Source: Phytophthora hibernalis (Eukaryota > Oomycota > Peronosporomycetes > Peronosporales > Peronosporaceae). From it: a stretch of DNA of 64,000 bases. The stretch covers positions 62,001 through 126,000 of the forward strand of contig JAAKBF010000009.1 in the NCBI GenBank assembly GCA_012656075.1, given 5' to 3'. The number at the start of each line of letters is the position of its first letter. Position 1 is the stretch's first letter. The notes under the pieces are model-generated. The model was not told where the DNA came from and did not search any database. It saw nothing but the letters and a program-made list of their open reading frames with translations. The position numbers were made by a program, and so were the translations under genes. This document shows positions 22,458 to 34,017 of the stretch, in pieces.

Positions 22458-24408
22458 ATGCGCGTCGACCTTCTCACAGTGGTCTGGGCAATCGCCTCAA
22501 GCGTGGTCGATGCACAAACAATAACATTTCGAAGCCTCGTCGAAACTTCGTCGTCGTCTCTCGCTTCGGACGATTCGTTCGTATTCGACGGCACTAACTC
22601 CGACATTGCACAGCAACTTTTCCTTCGTCACCATGCAGGTTATACCGAAGATGCAGTCACCCTGAATTCGATCCCAACCGCGGTGATCGACAGATTCAAG
22701 TCGCTCAAAATTGAGTTTGGGGATTTACCCGGACTCATCCAGCGTGCGGTACTCTGGGATTCAGGTTTCGCTGTTTCTCCAGGAAATGACGCCGTTCAGA
22801 TCTGGACGATGAAGAATTATAGTATGGCAAACATCGCTGTACCTCCGGACGATATTACCCAAGTTAACTGCACAATGTTAGAGTGTTCGCAGCCGAACGA
22901 TGTTCCAGCTTACTTGAGTCAATTTTGTTCAGGAAGCCAAGTCCTCAATGTGTCGCGCTGTGTCGCTGACACATTTGTAGACTCTGGGGCGACCGACTTC
23001 TTGGGGTGATGTGGTCAACCGGTGGTGACACTGACATGACTCCACACATTCGACTTCGAGATCACTCGTGGACAGAACCGACCACGGGCATTTCTTACAA
23101 TGTGTTCGCTGTTCATACAGGCTCGAGTACCGATGATCCGACGTGGAACCAGTGTCCTGCTAATGGTGGCTATTCGTCGCTGATAGTCCCTTGCCACAGG
23201 AGAGACGAGTTCACCGATGAAGAGATGGCTGCTATGACGACTCAGACCGGGAGCGCCTGGGTGACAACGTGGTTGGAAGATGAATTTTCAGCCGAAAGCT
23301 CTGGTTTCAACAAACTGTTCCTGATTCCGATCATCTTGGGGTCCTTCGTCGTTATTGCAGTGGTTGGTGTTGGCTGGGGTTCTACTGGAAACGGAGGTCA
23401 ACAATGAAAGCGGAACGGTCCTCGTCTTGTGACTTCGATGAGGTTTCTGCTCATTATGTCGGTGAAAATGCACGTGAGCTGGCAAATCAACCTTCAAGCT
23501 GCACCCCCAGCATCTCTGATTACGAAAGTGCTGGCTCAAACCAAACGTTCAAGATTCTTCTGCATAGCCAGCACCTTCACGGAAATCGACTTCCGTATGA
23601 CAGGCTGACGTTCAAGGCCGAAATTTCAAAAGGAGGTTCGGGAGAAGTCTGGATCTGTGAGTACGGCGGCGGCCAAGTTGCTGTCAAGAAGCTACTGCAC
23701 ACCAAAGAGCAAAAGGCGGAAGATGTACAAGCTTTTGCTCAAGAGATTGAGCTGACCGCTGGTCTCGTTCACCCAAACATCGTGAGATTCATCGGAGTGG
23801 CGTGGAACAGCCTCAACAACTTGGTAATGGTGCTGGAGTACATTCCGATGGGGACCTTCAAGAATTATTTGAATAAGAACACGGATCTGTTGTCGTGGGT
23901 GAGAGATAAGATCCACATAGCTACTGGGGTAGCTGAGGCGCTGGAGTATCTGCACACTCGAACGCCAGCGATTATCCATCGCGACCTGAAGTCCAACAAC
24001 ATTTTATTGTCGAGGAACCTTGAGCCTAAACTGATTGACTTTGGAGTAAGTCGCGGACTGATCGACCTCACGATGACGGCTGGAGTGGGGACGCCGTACT
24101 GGGTAGCTCCTGAAATCTTGGAAGGAAATCGATACACAGAGAAGGCCGACATTTATTCGTTCGGTGTCGTGTTATCGGAGTTGGATACGGGGAAGATCCC
24201 CTACTTTGACGCTGTGACCGAAGACGGCACTAGGATGAAGCCGTTCCAAATCTTGAACGACGTCATGTCTGGTATGTTGCGTCCGAGTTTCTCGGACGAA
24301 TGTCCACCAAGAATTCAACGAATTAGCGCAGCGTGCTTGTCACTGGATCCAGCAAACCGACCAACCGCGCAGGAGCTGGCTGATGAACTTGGAGGCAGGA
24401 AAGTCTGA
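22458..24408 (+). CDS. Receptor-like TKL kinase (two homopolymer frame breaks)
   Basis: The ATG at 22458 opens a clear signal peptide (MRVDLLTVVWAIASSVVDA) before the ectodomain (DSFVFDGTNSDIAQQLFLR; LPGLIQRAVLWDSGF; VQIWTMKNYSMANIAV; CTMLECSQPN; SRCVADTF). Frame breaks fall at the G run 23003-23006, just before the conserved MWS-GGD block, and at the G run 23376-23379 in the membrane helix (FLIPIILGSFVVIAVVGVG). Each reads four G where five continue the family sequence. The kinase (SKGGSGEVW, VAVKK, HRDLKSNN, DFGVSR, GVGTPYWVAPE, NRPTAQE) is uninterrupted to the stop at 24406-24408. Taken literally it would be a secreted ectodomain plus an orphan kinase; I favour one intact gene. Confidence 0.85.
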
Positions 24409-24611
24409 ACAGCAGCATTTGAATTGAGAGTTCGTACAAATAGGCTACTGATACGTCATTTATTGATCATGTGGACTCAAGAACCAAACCTCGTAATCGA
24501 GGTTTCTAGATATCATCTTCCTCTGCAAATGTCGGTGGTGGTCTCACATTGACGGCGCACACTTCCATCATCGTGATCCAAAAGGTCGCCATTTCAAGAT
24601 CTGCAGTCAAG

Positions 24612-26534
24612 ATGACCAACATCCTGGAACAAAGCGGGACGATCACCTTTGAAAGTCTCAATGAAACGTCCTCTTCCTCCTCGTCGTTCGTCTTCAATGG
24701 GACGAATTCCGACATCGCCCGGCAGCTCTACATCCGCTACAAAACTGGCGACACTGGCGATCGAGTGAAGCTCAAGACGGTTCCTCCAGCCGTCACCAAT
24801 CGACTTGACCCTCTCAACATTGACTTCTCCACTCTCCCCGGACTCGTCCAGCGTGCAGTGTTATGGGACACGGGATTCGTCCTCGCACCTGGTAACATCC
24901 CCGTGCAGGTTTACCCCAAGAAGAATCGCACCATGGCCACCATCAACGTGCAAATGTACGAAGTCTCCAACGTGCAGTGCACCACTACCAACTGCTCGCA
25001 GCCTAACGGAGAAAAGACGTACTACAGCCACATCTGTACAGGTTATCAGATGCTCAATACTTCTCACTGTGTCATCGATGTCTTCAAAGACACTGGGTCC
25101 GCGAAGTACTTGGGCAATATGTGGGCGGCAGGAGGTGACCCCGATCTTGTCCCGGAGATTGAGCTGAGAGATCACACGTGGTCTGAGGACATCCCGCAGT
25201 TTGGCGGTAAGACCTTTTTCGGTCTACGTGGTGCACACGGTAGCTAGTCTCGATGAAGCAGCTTATGGTGCATGTCTTACTGGGCGATATGGGTCACCGC
25301 TGAGTGTTCCTTGCCACAGAAGCGACCAGTTCTCGAACGAGTTCATGGCTGCGAACACGACGGTGCCGAAAGGAACCACTTGGATCACGACGTGGCTGGA
25401 GGAAGAATTCGCCGAGGATTCCGGAGCCAACATGATCGTGTTGATTCTGATCATTCTAGGAGTTTTTGTGGTGATTGGTGGTGTTGCTTGGCTTTACTGG
25501 AGACGACGAACCACGCGTCAGGAAAAACTACTCCCATCAACCAGCAGTAGTCTCAGTGGAAGTCGCCTGGGAGGCACCGCGCATGGATCAGCGCTAACAC
25601 CTATAGACGTGAGCTCGCTGGTACTTCACAGCGCCAGCATCTCAAGCCCCGATTACGAGAGTGCGGGCTCAAGCAAGGTACTCCAGATACTTCTCGACAG
25701 CGAACATCTGCACGGAAAACGCATTCCGTACGACAACTTGGTGTTCGAGACCCACCTTTCAAAGGGTGCGTCAGGAGAAGTTTGGATCTGTGAGTACAAT
25801 GGGAAACAAGTCGCTGCCAAGCGACTGCTTTCCTCGAAGAAGCAAAAAGCAGAAACCGTGCACGCTTTCGCGGAGGAAATTGAGCTCTCAGCCACTCTTA
25901 TTCATCCGCACATTGTCGAATTCGTTGGCGTAGCTTGGAACACCCTCAACAACTTGGCCATGGTGCTCGAGTATTTGCCAGTGGGGAATCTTCAGAACTA
26001 TCTCGAGAAGAATGCGGATCAACTATCATGGGCGAGAGACAAAATCCACATTGCCATCGGAATCGCCAAAGCGTTGAAGTACTTGCACGCTCGCACGCCT
26101 GCTCTAATCCATCGAGACGTCAAGTCGACCAACATCCTGCTAACGGACACGCTTGAGCCGAAGATCATCGATTTTGGAGTAAGTCGCGGACGAGTTGAGC
26201 AGACCATGACCGGAGGGGTAGGGACGCCATACTGGACAGCCCCGAAATCTTGGAAGGCGACCACTACACGGAGCAGGCCGACATTTACTCGTTCGGCGTC
26301 GTATTATCGGAGCTGGATACCTGCAAAGTTCCTTTCCACGATGCAGTGACCGAAGACGGAACCAAGCTAAAGCCCTTCCGGATCTTGAACGAGGTCATGT
26401 CTGGCACGTTGCATCCGAGTTTCACCGGCGATTGTCCGGCGAGAATTCAGCGAATTAGCACTGCGTGCTTATCGATGGACCCATCGAGTCGCCCGACAGC
26501 ACAGGAACTAGTGGATGAACTTGAAGGCAAATAA
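24612..26534 (+). CDS. Receptor-like TKL kinase (two frame breaks)
   Basis: The first ATG in frame before the ectodomain is at 24612 and gives no convincing signal peptide. The frame is open further upstream (to about 24549) with a weakly hydrophobic segment, so the start is uncertain. The ectodomain (FVFNGTNSDIARQLYIR; LPGLVQRAVLWDTGF; CTTTNCSQPN; SHCVIDVF) is broken near 25215-25219, where five T appear and four fit. This is one of the few sites needing one base fewer. The helix is MIVLILIILGVFVVIGGVAW, then YWRRR. In the kinase, the C run 26240-26243 (four for five) breaks the APE motif and divides the domain. All catalytic motifs are otherwise present (SKGASGEVW, VAAKR, HRDVKSTN, DFGVSR). 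VAAKR in place of VAVKR recurs in the 29121 copy. Confidence 0.82.
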
Positions 26535-26815
26535 CGAAGAGGATGATTAATCATGTGCGAGGTCGGAGTCTTTAACGGCCTTATTCCAGCGTTTCGGGAC
26601 AGGCGTTCAACAACGTGAATTGTGCTTTCGTTAGATGGTATCATGGAGTTGATTTCACTTGCAGTCGCTGCACCTCAGCTGGTCATTGTCTGAACGGCAT
26701 TCCTCTCTCAACCTCGGTAGGTCCATTCTTGGAGATCCGTTACCACGCTTTCATCCTTCGTGCTCCTTATTCCTGGAAGCGAGCTTTTGTGGTCTATTTT
26801 GCAATCGTGTCTGGC

Positions 26816-28772
26816 ATGGCACAATCGCAACCGATGACCTTCCCAATCCTCGAGACGACTTCGTCCACTTCACTGCCGTCAGACGACTCGTTCGTCTTCG
26901 ACGGCACCAATTCCGATATATCGCGGCAGCTCTTCATCCGCCACAGAGTTGGTGACACCGACGACCAAGTCAAGTTGAACTCGATACCAAGTGCGTTGGC
27001 CCACCGACTCGACCCATTCAATATCGCCTTCAATGAATTACCGGGGTTGGTCCAGCGAGCTGTGCTCTGGGATACAGGCTTCGCCATCTCACTTGGGAAC
27101 AATGCAGTGCAGATCTGGACGATGAACGACTACACTATGGCAGAAATCGCCGTACCGAAAGATGATGTCCAGGAAGCAAATTGCACTTTGAAGAACTGCT
27201 CGCAGCCGACCGATGAAACAGCTTACTACACGCTCATTTGTTCTGGTGACCAAATGTTGAGCGTGTCTCGCTGCGTGGTAGATACATTTGAAGATACGGG
27301 TGCACTTTACTTCATGGGCGTAATGTGGTCCAGGGGTGGAGACCCCAACATGGCTCCGTTGATTCGGCTGAGAGATCACACGTGGACAGATCCTGTCTCG
27401 AACGACACGTTCACTGTCTACGCTATTCATACAGTTTCTGGGGCAGAGGATGTAGCATGGAACGAGTGTCCTGCCAACGATGGGTACGGGTCGTTGGCAA
27501 TACCTTGCCACAGGCGGAGTGAATATACCGACAACGAGATAGCTGCGATGACGACTCCTGCAGGAAGTGCCTGGGTGACGACGTGGCTGGAGGAGGAGTT
27601 TGCTGTAGATACCGGTGTCGACACACTGATGATGATCATTGTCATCGCTGGTGCTGTTGTGCTGATTGGGGTGATCGGATTAACTTGGTACTGCTGGCAG
27701 CATCGATCAAGGGAAAGGAGGAGTATGCATCACCTACTGCTTGTGCTCTTGGGGTCGCTTCTCCCGAATATCTTGGTGGAAGAACACCCGAACTAGCCCT
27801 GGGACGTCGATGCACAACTGCATCTACCCGACCCACCGCTCAATCTTCGATTTTGAGTAACTCGGGGACTTCGAAAGTGCAGGTTCGAACAACACCCTCA
27901 TGATCCTCCTCGGTAGTCATCACCTCAACGGAAAACGCATTCCGTACGAGAGCCTTACGTTTCAAAAATCTCTATCAAAGGGGGCATCCGGAGAAGTTTG
28001 GTTGTGCATGTACAACGAACAACAAGTCGCAGTGAAGAGGTTATTGCAGTCAAACCAGAAGGCGGAGAATGTCCAAGGTTTCGCTGAAGAGATTGAGCTC
28101 AGTGCGAGTCTCGTCCATTATAACATCGTCGAATTCATCGGCGTGGCGTGGAATAGTCTCAACAATCTAGCAATGGTGATCGAGTTCTTTCCCATGGGGA
28201 CCCTGCAGACGTATTTGCAAAAGAACATCGACTTGCTATCATGGGCGCGAGATAAGATCCACATGGCCATTGCAATCGCCCAAGCACTGCAATATCTACA
28301 CGCTCGTGTACCTGCGATCATCCATCGAGATCTCAAGTCGAACAATATCTTGCTCACGGATAAATTGGAGCCCAAGCTCATCGACTTTGGCGTAAGTCGT
28401 GGACTTGTGGATCTCACCATGACGGCTGGAGTGGGAACACCGTACTGGACGGCACCCGAGATTCTGGAAGGCAAACGGTATACGGTGCAGGCCGACATTT
28501 ACTCATTCGGTGTGGTGCTGTCGGAACTGGACACGGGTAGGATTCCGTACTACGACGCAGTCACGGAAGGTGGAGGCAAAGCGATGCCGTTCCAGATCCT
28601 CCAGGACGTAATGGCTGGCACGTTGCGACCACGTTTCTTTCGGGACTGCCCTCCACGAATACAACGAGTAGGTCTTGCGTGTTTAGCTTTCGATCCTTCG
28701 AGTCGGCCAACTGCTTGCCAACTTGTCGAGGAGCTGGATGGCAACAACGCAGAGCTGGAGTACTCGTTCTAG
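26816..28772 (+). CDS. Receptor-like TKL kinase (two frame breaks in the linker)
   Basis: The upstream in-frame segment (about 26786-26815) resembles the signal peptide of the 29121 copy but has no ATG before it. The first usable ATG, 26816, falls inside that segment, so either the start codon is lost or an upstream base is wrong. Ectodomain blocks are complete (DSFVFDGTNSDISRQLFIR; LPGLVQRAVLWDTGF; VQIWTMNDYTMAEIAV; CTLKNCSQPT; SRCVVDTF). The helix is MMIIVIAGAVVLIGVIGLTW. Frame breaks fall in the AAGGGAAAGG stretch at 27711-27720 and the G run 27864-27867 (four for five). The kinase is complete from about 27940 (SKGASGEVW, VAVKR, HRDLKSNN, DFGVSR, GVGTPYWTAPE, SRPTA). Confidence 0.82.
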
Positions 28773-29120
28773 AATCTGTAGCAGAGAGCCCATGTAGCGT
28801 AAGTATTGATAAATGATTCGCTGGTCTCGTGTGTTCCAGCATCTGCAGACGCTGCATACGAACTTACCTCGCAGTTATTCCGTACTTTTGTTCCGTCCTT
28901 GGCATTCCTATCTTCGACGGGCCACTATGGAATGCACATGTCCGAAGCTCATGGATTCGCCACCACAGCCGAGATCCTCGAAAGAGAGCGCTCTTGAACA
29001 TTGCAACGCCTCGACAAAGTGTTGATGGTCATCCACCGTATGTCCATTTGACGTCCTCATCCTGTGACTTGACTTCTGACTCGATGCAAATCGCAGCTAC
29101 CAGCCGATTCCAAGTCGGCC

Positions 29121-31162
29121 ATGACGCCTTTGCTCATCATTCTAAGAATCGCCAACCGAGTCGCAATGACTGCGCTCGCAGTATTTCTTGCAATCCTCTT
29201 GAGTATGGCTCAGGGCCACACCATAAGTCTGCGCAGTCTCGAGTCGACCTCATCAAACAGTTCGTTCGTCTTTGATGGAACCAACTCCGACATTGCACAG
29301 CAGCTCTACATCCGACACAAAGCTGGCGATTCGGAGGATGCAGTCGCTCTCAATGCAGTCCCAACTGCGGTGACCAAGCGTCTCAACCCTTTCAACATCG
29401 CTTTCAACGAGTTACCCGGACTGGTTCAGCGTGCGGTGCTCTGGGACTCAGGGTTCGCCATCTCGCCTTCCAACGACCCCGTGCAAATCTGGACCATGGA
29501 CGACTACACCATGGCCAACATCGCCGTCAAGAAGGACGAAGTCAGCGACGTCGGGTGCACTTTCAAGAACTGCTCACAGCCGAACGACGAGATGGCCTTC
29601 TACACACTCATTTGTTCGGGGCAGCAAATGCTCAACGTGTCGAGGTGTGTAGCGGATACTTTCGTGGACTCGGCTGCTAGTAGCTACATGGGCGCAATGT
29701 GGTCGAGAGGTGGAGACGCGGACATGACTCCGCACATTCGGCTGCGAGATCACTCCTGGGAGGACCCGGTCACGAAAGCTGCGTACAGTGTCTACGCTGT
29801 TCACACGGCGTCCTGTGCGGACGACCCTGCTTGGAACGTCTGCCCGGTTGACGACAAATACACTGCCATGACAGTTCCGTGCCACAGGAGAGACGAGTTC
29901 TCGGATGACGAGATGGCCGCAATGACGACGCCGACAGGAAGTGCGTGGGTCACGACTTGGTTACAGGAAGAGTTTGCTACAAATTCAGGTTTCGATACGT
30001 TGCTCTTGATCCCGATCATCTTGGGTGCTTTGGCCGTGATAGCTGCGATAGGGCTTGGTTGGTTTTGCTGGAGACGGAGAGCGAAGGGTAAGATCGAAGA
30101 GACCATGTCGACCACAGGTGATCTTGATGGCAGTTCTCCATTATATCAGAGTGGAATCACTTTACCAGTGCCCAACTACGCTTCAGAGCAACCTCTCCGA
30201 CCCACCATCATGACAACGCAAAGCACTTTCCTGTCAAGTCGTTTGGACGGCTACGAGAGCGCTGGGTCGTGTAGGACGCTCAAGATTCTGCTGGGCAGTC
30301 AACATCTTCATGAAAAGCGACTTCCGTACGAGAGTCTCTTGTTTCAGACGACGCTGAAGAAGGAAGTTCAGGAGAAGTCTGGCTCTGCGAGTACAATAGG
30401 CAAAAGGTAGCCGCCAAGAGACTACTGCAGAGCAAAGAGCAGAAGGCCGAAAATGTGCAAGCATTCGCCGAAGAGATCGAGTTGACCGCCAGTCTTACCC
30501 ACTCTCACATCGTCGAGTTCATCGGCGTGGCTTGGAATAACCTCAACAACTTGGTTATGATGCTCGAGTACGTTCCGAATGGGAGTCTGCAAAGTTATCT
30601 GCATCAGAACGCAGACTTGCTGTCGTGGGCGAGAGACAAGATCCATATGGCCGTCGGAATCGCCCAAGCTGTGGACTACCTGCATGGTCACTCACCGCCT
30701 TTCATCCACCGAGATCTCAAGTCCAACAACATCCTGCTGACAGATATGCTAGAGCCTAAGCTGATCGACTTTGGCGTGAGTCGTGGATGCATCGACGTCA
30801 CGATGACGGCAGGCGTAGGCACACCGTACTGGACAGCTCCCGAAGTCCTGGAGGGCCACCGGTACACGGAGCAGGCAGATATTTATTCGTTCGGCGTGGT
30901 CTTGTCGGAGCTGGACACGGGGCGGATCCCCTACTTTGACGCTGTGACCGAGGGCGGAAGCAAGTTGAAGCCCGTGCAAATCCTACAGGACGTCGTGTCT
31001 GGCAGATTGCAACCGAGCTTTTCAACCGATTGTGCTCCGCGTATACGACGTATCGGCTTTGCTTGCTTGGCCCTCGATCCGGCCAACCGGCCGACTGCGC
31101 AACAGCTCGTTGAAGAGCTTCAGGGCGGGAACCGAGCAAGTGTACTCGATGCGACCCACTAG
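29121..31162 (+). CDS. Receptor-like TKL kinase (one frame break at the glycine loop)
   Basis: The ATG at 29121 is in frame, and the ATG at 29166 gives a cleaner signal peptide (MTALAVFLAILLSMAQG). The ectodomain is complete and uninterrupted (SSFVFDGTNSDIAQQLYIR; LPGLVQRAVLWDSGF; VQIWTMDDYTMANIAV; CTFKNCSQPN; SRCVADTF). The helix is LLLIPIILGALAVIAAIGLG, then WRRRAKGK. The single break lies at the GG at 30362-30363 in the glycine-rich loop, where one more G gives KKGSSGEVW. The rest of the kinase is intact (VAAKR, HRDLKSNN, DFGVSR, GVGTPYWTAPE, NRPTA). It is the last member of the array and is convergent with the next gene, 121 bp between stop codons. Confidence 0.87.
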
Positions 31163-31283
31163 TGCAGAAATTATTTACAAGGGAGTGGGCGTCTAACAAA
31201 TATAAGACACCACAACAATGAGCAGTACAAGGGCTCTACAGCCATCCATCTATTAGTGAGGGTCGCAGGATAGCATACCTCGC

Positions 31284-32249
31284 TTAGTCAAAGTCGTCAT
31301 CAAATTCGTCGTCGTCGTCAAAGTCGTCGTCGTCCTCATCTCCGTCAAAGTCGCGTCCATCCTCGTCTCCGTCGTCGTCCTCCCAATACTGCAAGAAGCA
31401 TCCACATTAGTTAGCGTCCACACAAGTGTCCTCCCCTTGTCGTCCACTCACCCCGTCCGCTCTCAGTGCGTCGTTCACGTACTGCATGAATGTGCCCAGC
31501 CGCTCCACGTTCTCGGCCGTGTACTGCTCCTGCGACAGGTCCACTAGTGGGTCGTACGTCTACAGCAAACAGCCAATAGTCAGTCCTCCAGTGTCCCCAC
31601 AGGTCCACCAGCATCCTCTCACCTCTGGAGAAAAGTCCACCTCCTTCTCTCTGCCCTCTTCAAGCAGCGCCACCACGTCCTCGTATCTTTTCTGCTGCAT
31701 CATAGCGAGCAGCACTGGCTGGAACGTCTGCTCTGTGGGGCGCACGTCATGCTGCATCATCACTTGCTTCAACATGGACACGGCCTCGTCCACCCGGTGA
31801 GCGTCCACCAGCGCACATAGCAGCGCGTCCACCGCCGGGAGGTCCACCAGGACATCCTTCTGCCGCATAGCGTCCACCAGCTGCAGAGCGTCCTCCAGAC
31901 GGCGCTGTCTCAGACACGCGTCCAGCGTGTAGATGGCTGCCAGCTGAGTCGCGTCGTCCGCGTGGAATTTTGGTTGGTCCAGCAGCGTCCTCAGGATCTG
32001 TGCGGCCCTCGGAGCCTCGTGTGGCTGTCCGCGTTTGGCTACGAGCAGCGCCAGACGCTGCAGCACTTGAGGGTCGCTATTCGGCAGCTTGTCGAAGGCC
32101 GCCAGCGCCCGGGAAGATTCGCGGCGCTCTATGCATCTCTCCAGAGACAGAGCAGCGTCTACAGAAGATGCTGGGGACGCGCGCGCCACCGCGGAGCTCG
32201 AGCACCGTCGGCCCAACACGCGCAGGAGAGCGACTCGGCTCATGGACAT
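31284..32249 (-). CDS. PPR-like organellar protein with acidic tail
   Basis: Three exons join in frame: 32249-31623, 31559-31452 and 31388-31284, giving 279 residues. Both introns (62 and 63 nt) are GTGAG...TAG or CAG. The N-terminus (MSMSRVALLRVLGRRCSSS) is Arg/Ser-rich with no early acids, fitting mitochondrial import. The body is helical repeats of the pentatricopeptide kind, for example the LEDALQLVDAMRQKDVLVD and VDEAVSMLKQVMMQHDVRP units. The last exon is almost entirely Asp/Glu with Phe and Gly. PPR proteins bind organellar RNA; the acidic tail does not fit RNA contact and may bind a basic partner. It is divergent from the phosphatase at 32443 (194 bp apart). No frame break. Confidence 0.72.
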
Positions 32250-32442
32250 TATTATGCTTTACTTTGACGATTGTTACAAACTTACATGTTTATGTGAAAT
32301 TCGTACATTTTAATGTAAAAATATATCAAATTTTTATTTTAAATTCAATTTTGAGAACACGACCAATATCAATTGGGAGGGTCGTTGATCAACTTTGAAG
32401 GAACGTTGAACTGCTTGCGCATCATTTCCGGAGCTGCTGGTC

Positions 32443-33834
32443 ATGGCGCCGCGGCTCGATGCTGCAGGCTGCGTGGACGAGGCGGAGCTGGAGCTGCAGC
32501 ATGTGCTGGTGCTGTTCCGCCACGGAGATCGGTCACCCATCAGCCGTCGGGTGGGCGCCAACGTGGGTCTCAAGACGGACGTGTGGGTCTCTCGTCTGGC
32601 GGAGCTGCGTGTGGTGGGGGCCCTCAACAGCGGCACTCGCGTCGTCAAGTACCACGAGGGGAGTGCAATACCAAGAGAGTAAACAACTGCTTCGGACCGC
32701 ACTTTGAGGTGCCGTCACCGCCTCAGCAGGGCGGACGGTGGCCCTGTGGCCAGTTGACAGCCAAAGGCATCGAAATGATGCGACGCAAGGGTCAACAGCT
32801 CCGAGAGAAATACAGGAACCTACTGCAGGACGTGGACCCTGTGCTCCAAGTGCACGTTCAGTCCACCAACATCCGGAGGACCATTCGCTCGGCGCAGAGT
32901 CTTCTGGTCGGTCTCTTCCCCACTTCTTTGTAGACGTCGACGCGGACAACGAGTTGGCACTTGGAGCGTTGCTGCCCGACAGTAGAAAGTTCTTGGACCA
33001 CGTGCAGAAGGTCCCAGCGAGGAAGAACCACGAGGTGCTCGTGATCCACGCAGATGACGCCAATAGTCTGGCGCCCCAGCACTCGTACGAGTTGTACCGA
33101 GACCTGGCCAAGATGCTGGCGGACGAGATCCAGCAGCACGCACCGCCAGGATTCGCAGACGCGTCGCAGCGGATCTGCGAAATCATCGGCGCAGATTCCA
33201 ACAAACACGTGGCCTGGACAGGATGTCAGTTGTGCTGCAACTGCTGCTGCTGGCTGGGAGTGTAACCACTGACCTTGTTTTCAAGTGCGCGAGGTGTTGA
33301 TCTGCCACGAGGCCCACGGATTGGCCTTCCCAAACGGACTGGACCAGCAGCTCTTCGCCCAAGTGTGCGACTACGATGCGTGGCTGTGGCATCATCTGTA
33401 CGGCAAGACGGACTTCTGCCGCGCGAGCTTCAAGCCTGGTGTGCAGCGCATCTACTCGTACTTGACGGGCGTCACGGAGGTTGGTGCTGCTCTGTTGTGT
33501 CGCTAAAATTACTGTACTGACCTGACCTGTTGCTACCTTGTCGACGCAGGGCGCCTTCAAGCACAAACTCTCGCTCTTCTCCGCGCACGACAACTCGCTC
33601 GTGGCGCTCGTCAATGCGCTGCAGTTGCAAGTTCCGCGCGTGATCCCTCCGTACGGCGCCATGCTGACCTTCGAGCTGTTCCGCCACCGCGTTACGGGCC
33701 AGTTCTACCTCAAGGCGCTCTTCGAAGGAGCAGAAGTGACGATCGCGGGCCACGAGCACTTGGCGCTGTGTCCATTCACCGTGTTCCAGCAGGCAGCGCT
33801 GAGCTTCCTACAAGTGCCGGGAGCCGCGTTGTAA
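32443..33834 (+). CDS. Histidine acid phosphatase (HAP family), copy 1
   Basis: The catalytic histidine motif is LFRHGDRSP near the N-terminus, and the proton-donor motif is SAHDNS near the C-terminus, the two hallmarks of branch-2 histidine phosphatases (phytase, lysophosphatidic acid phosphatase, prostatic acid phosphatase). Exons are 32443-33224, 33286-33479 and 33550-33834, with introns of 61 and 70 nt. Two breaks at 32658-32661 (G run) and 32918-32921 (C run), each four for five, interrupt exon 1; adding both bases makes the total 1263 nt, exactly 421 codons. There is no signal peptide, so it is probably cytosolic, nearer to the lysophosphatidic acid phosphatase type than to secreted phytases. 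The substrate is not determined. The gene at 34018 is a tandem paralogue. Confidence 0.85.
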
Positions 33835-34017
33835 TTGTCGTGTCCAATGTAGTGTCCTCCATTGTCCTCTTTCGATGACACGCATGACGTCAGCGTTCTT
33901 CTGATTCGTCCATGTAAACCACACAAACAATACTAAGATTCAAGCTCAGGAGCTTACTTTGCAATCTTCCAGCAGACAGTCAAGTGTCTACAGAACTGAG
34001 CTCCTCTCCATCTGATA

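Noticed and set aside
31284..31388. GTC-rich simple repeat on +
   Set aside because: It is the coding sequence of the acidic tail exon (Asp codons on the minus strand), not an independent microsatellite.
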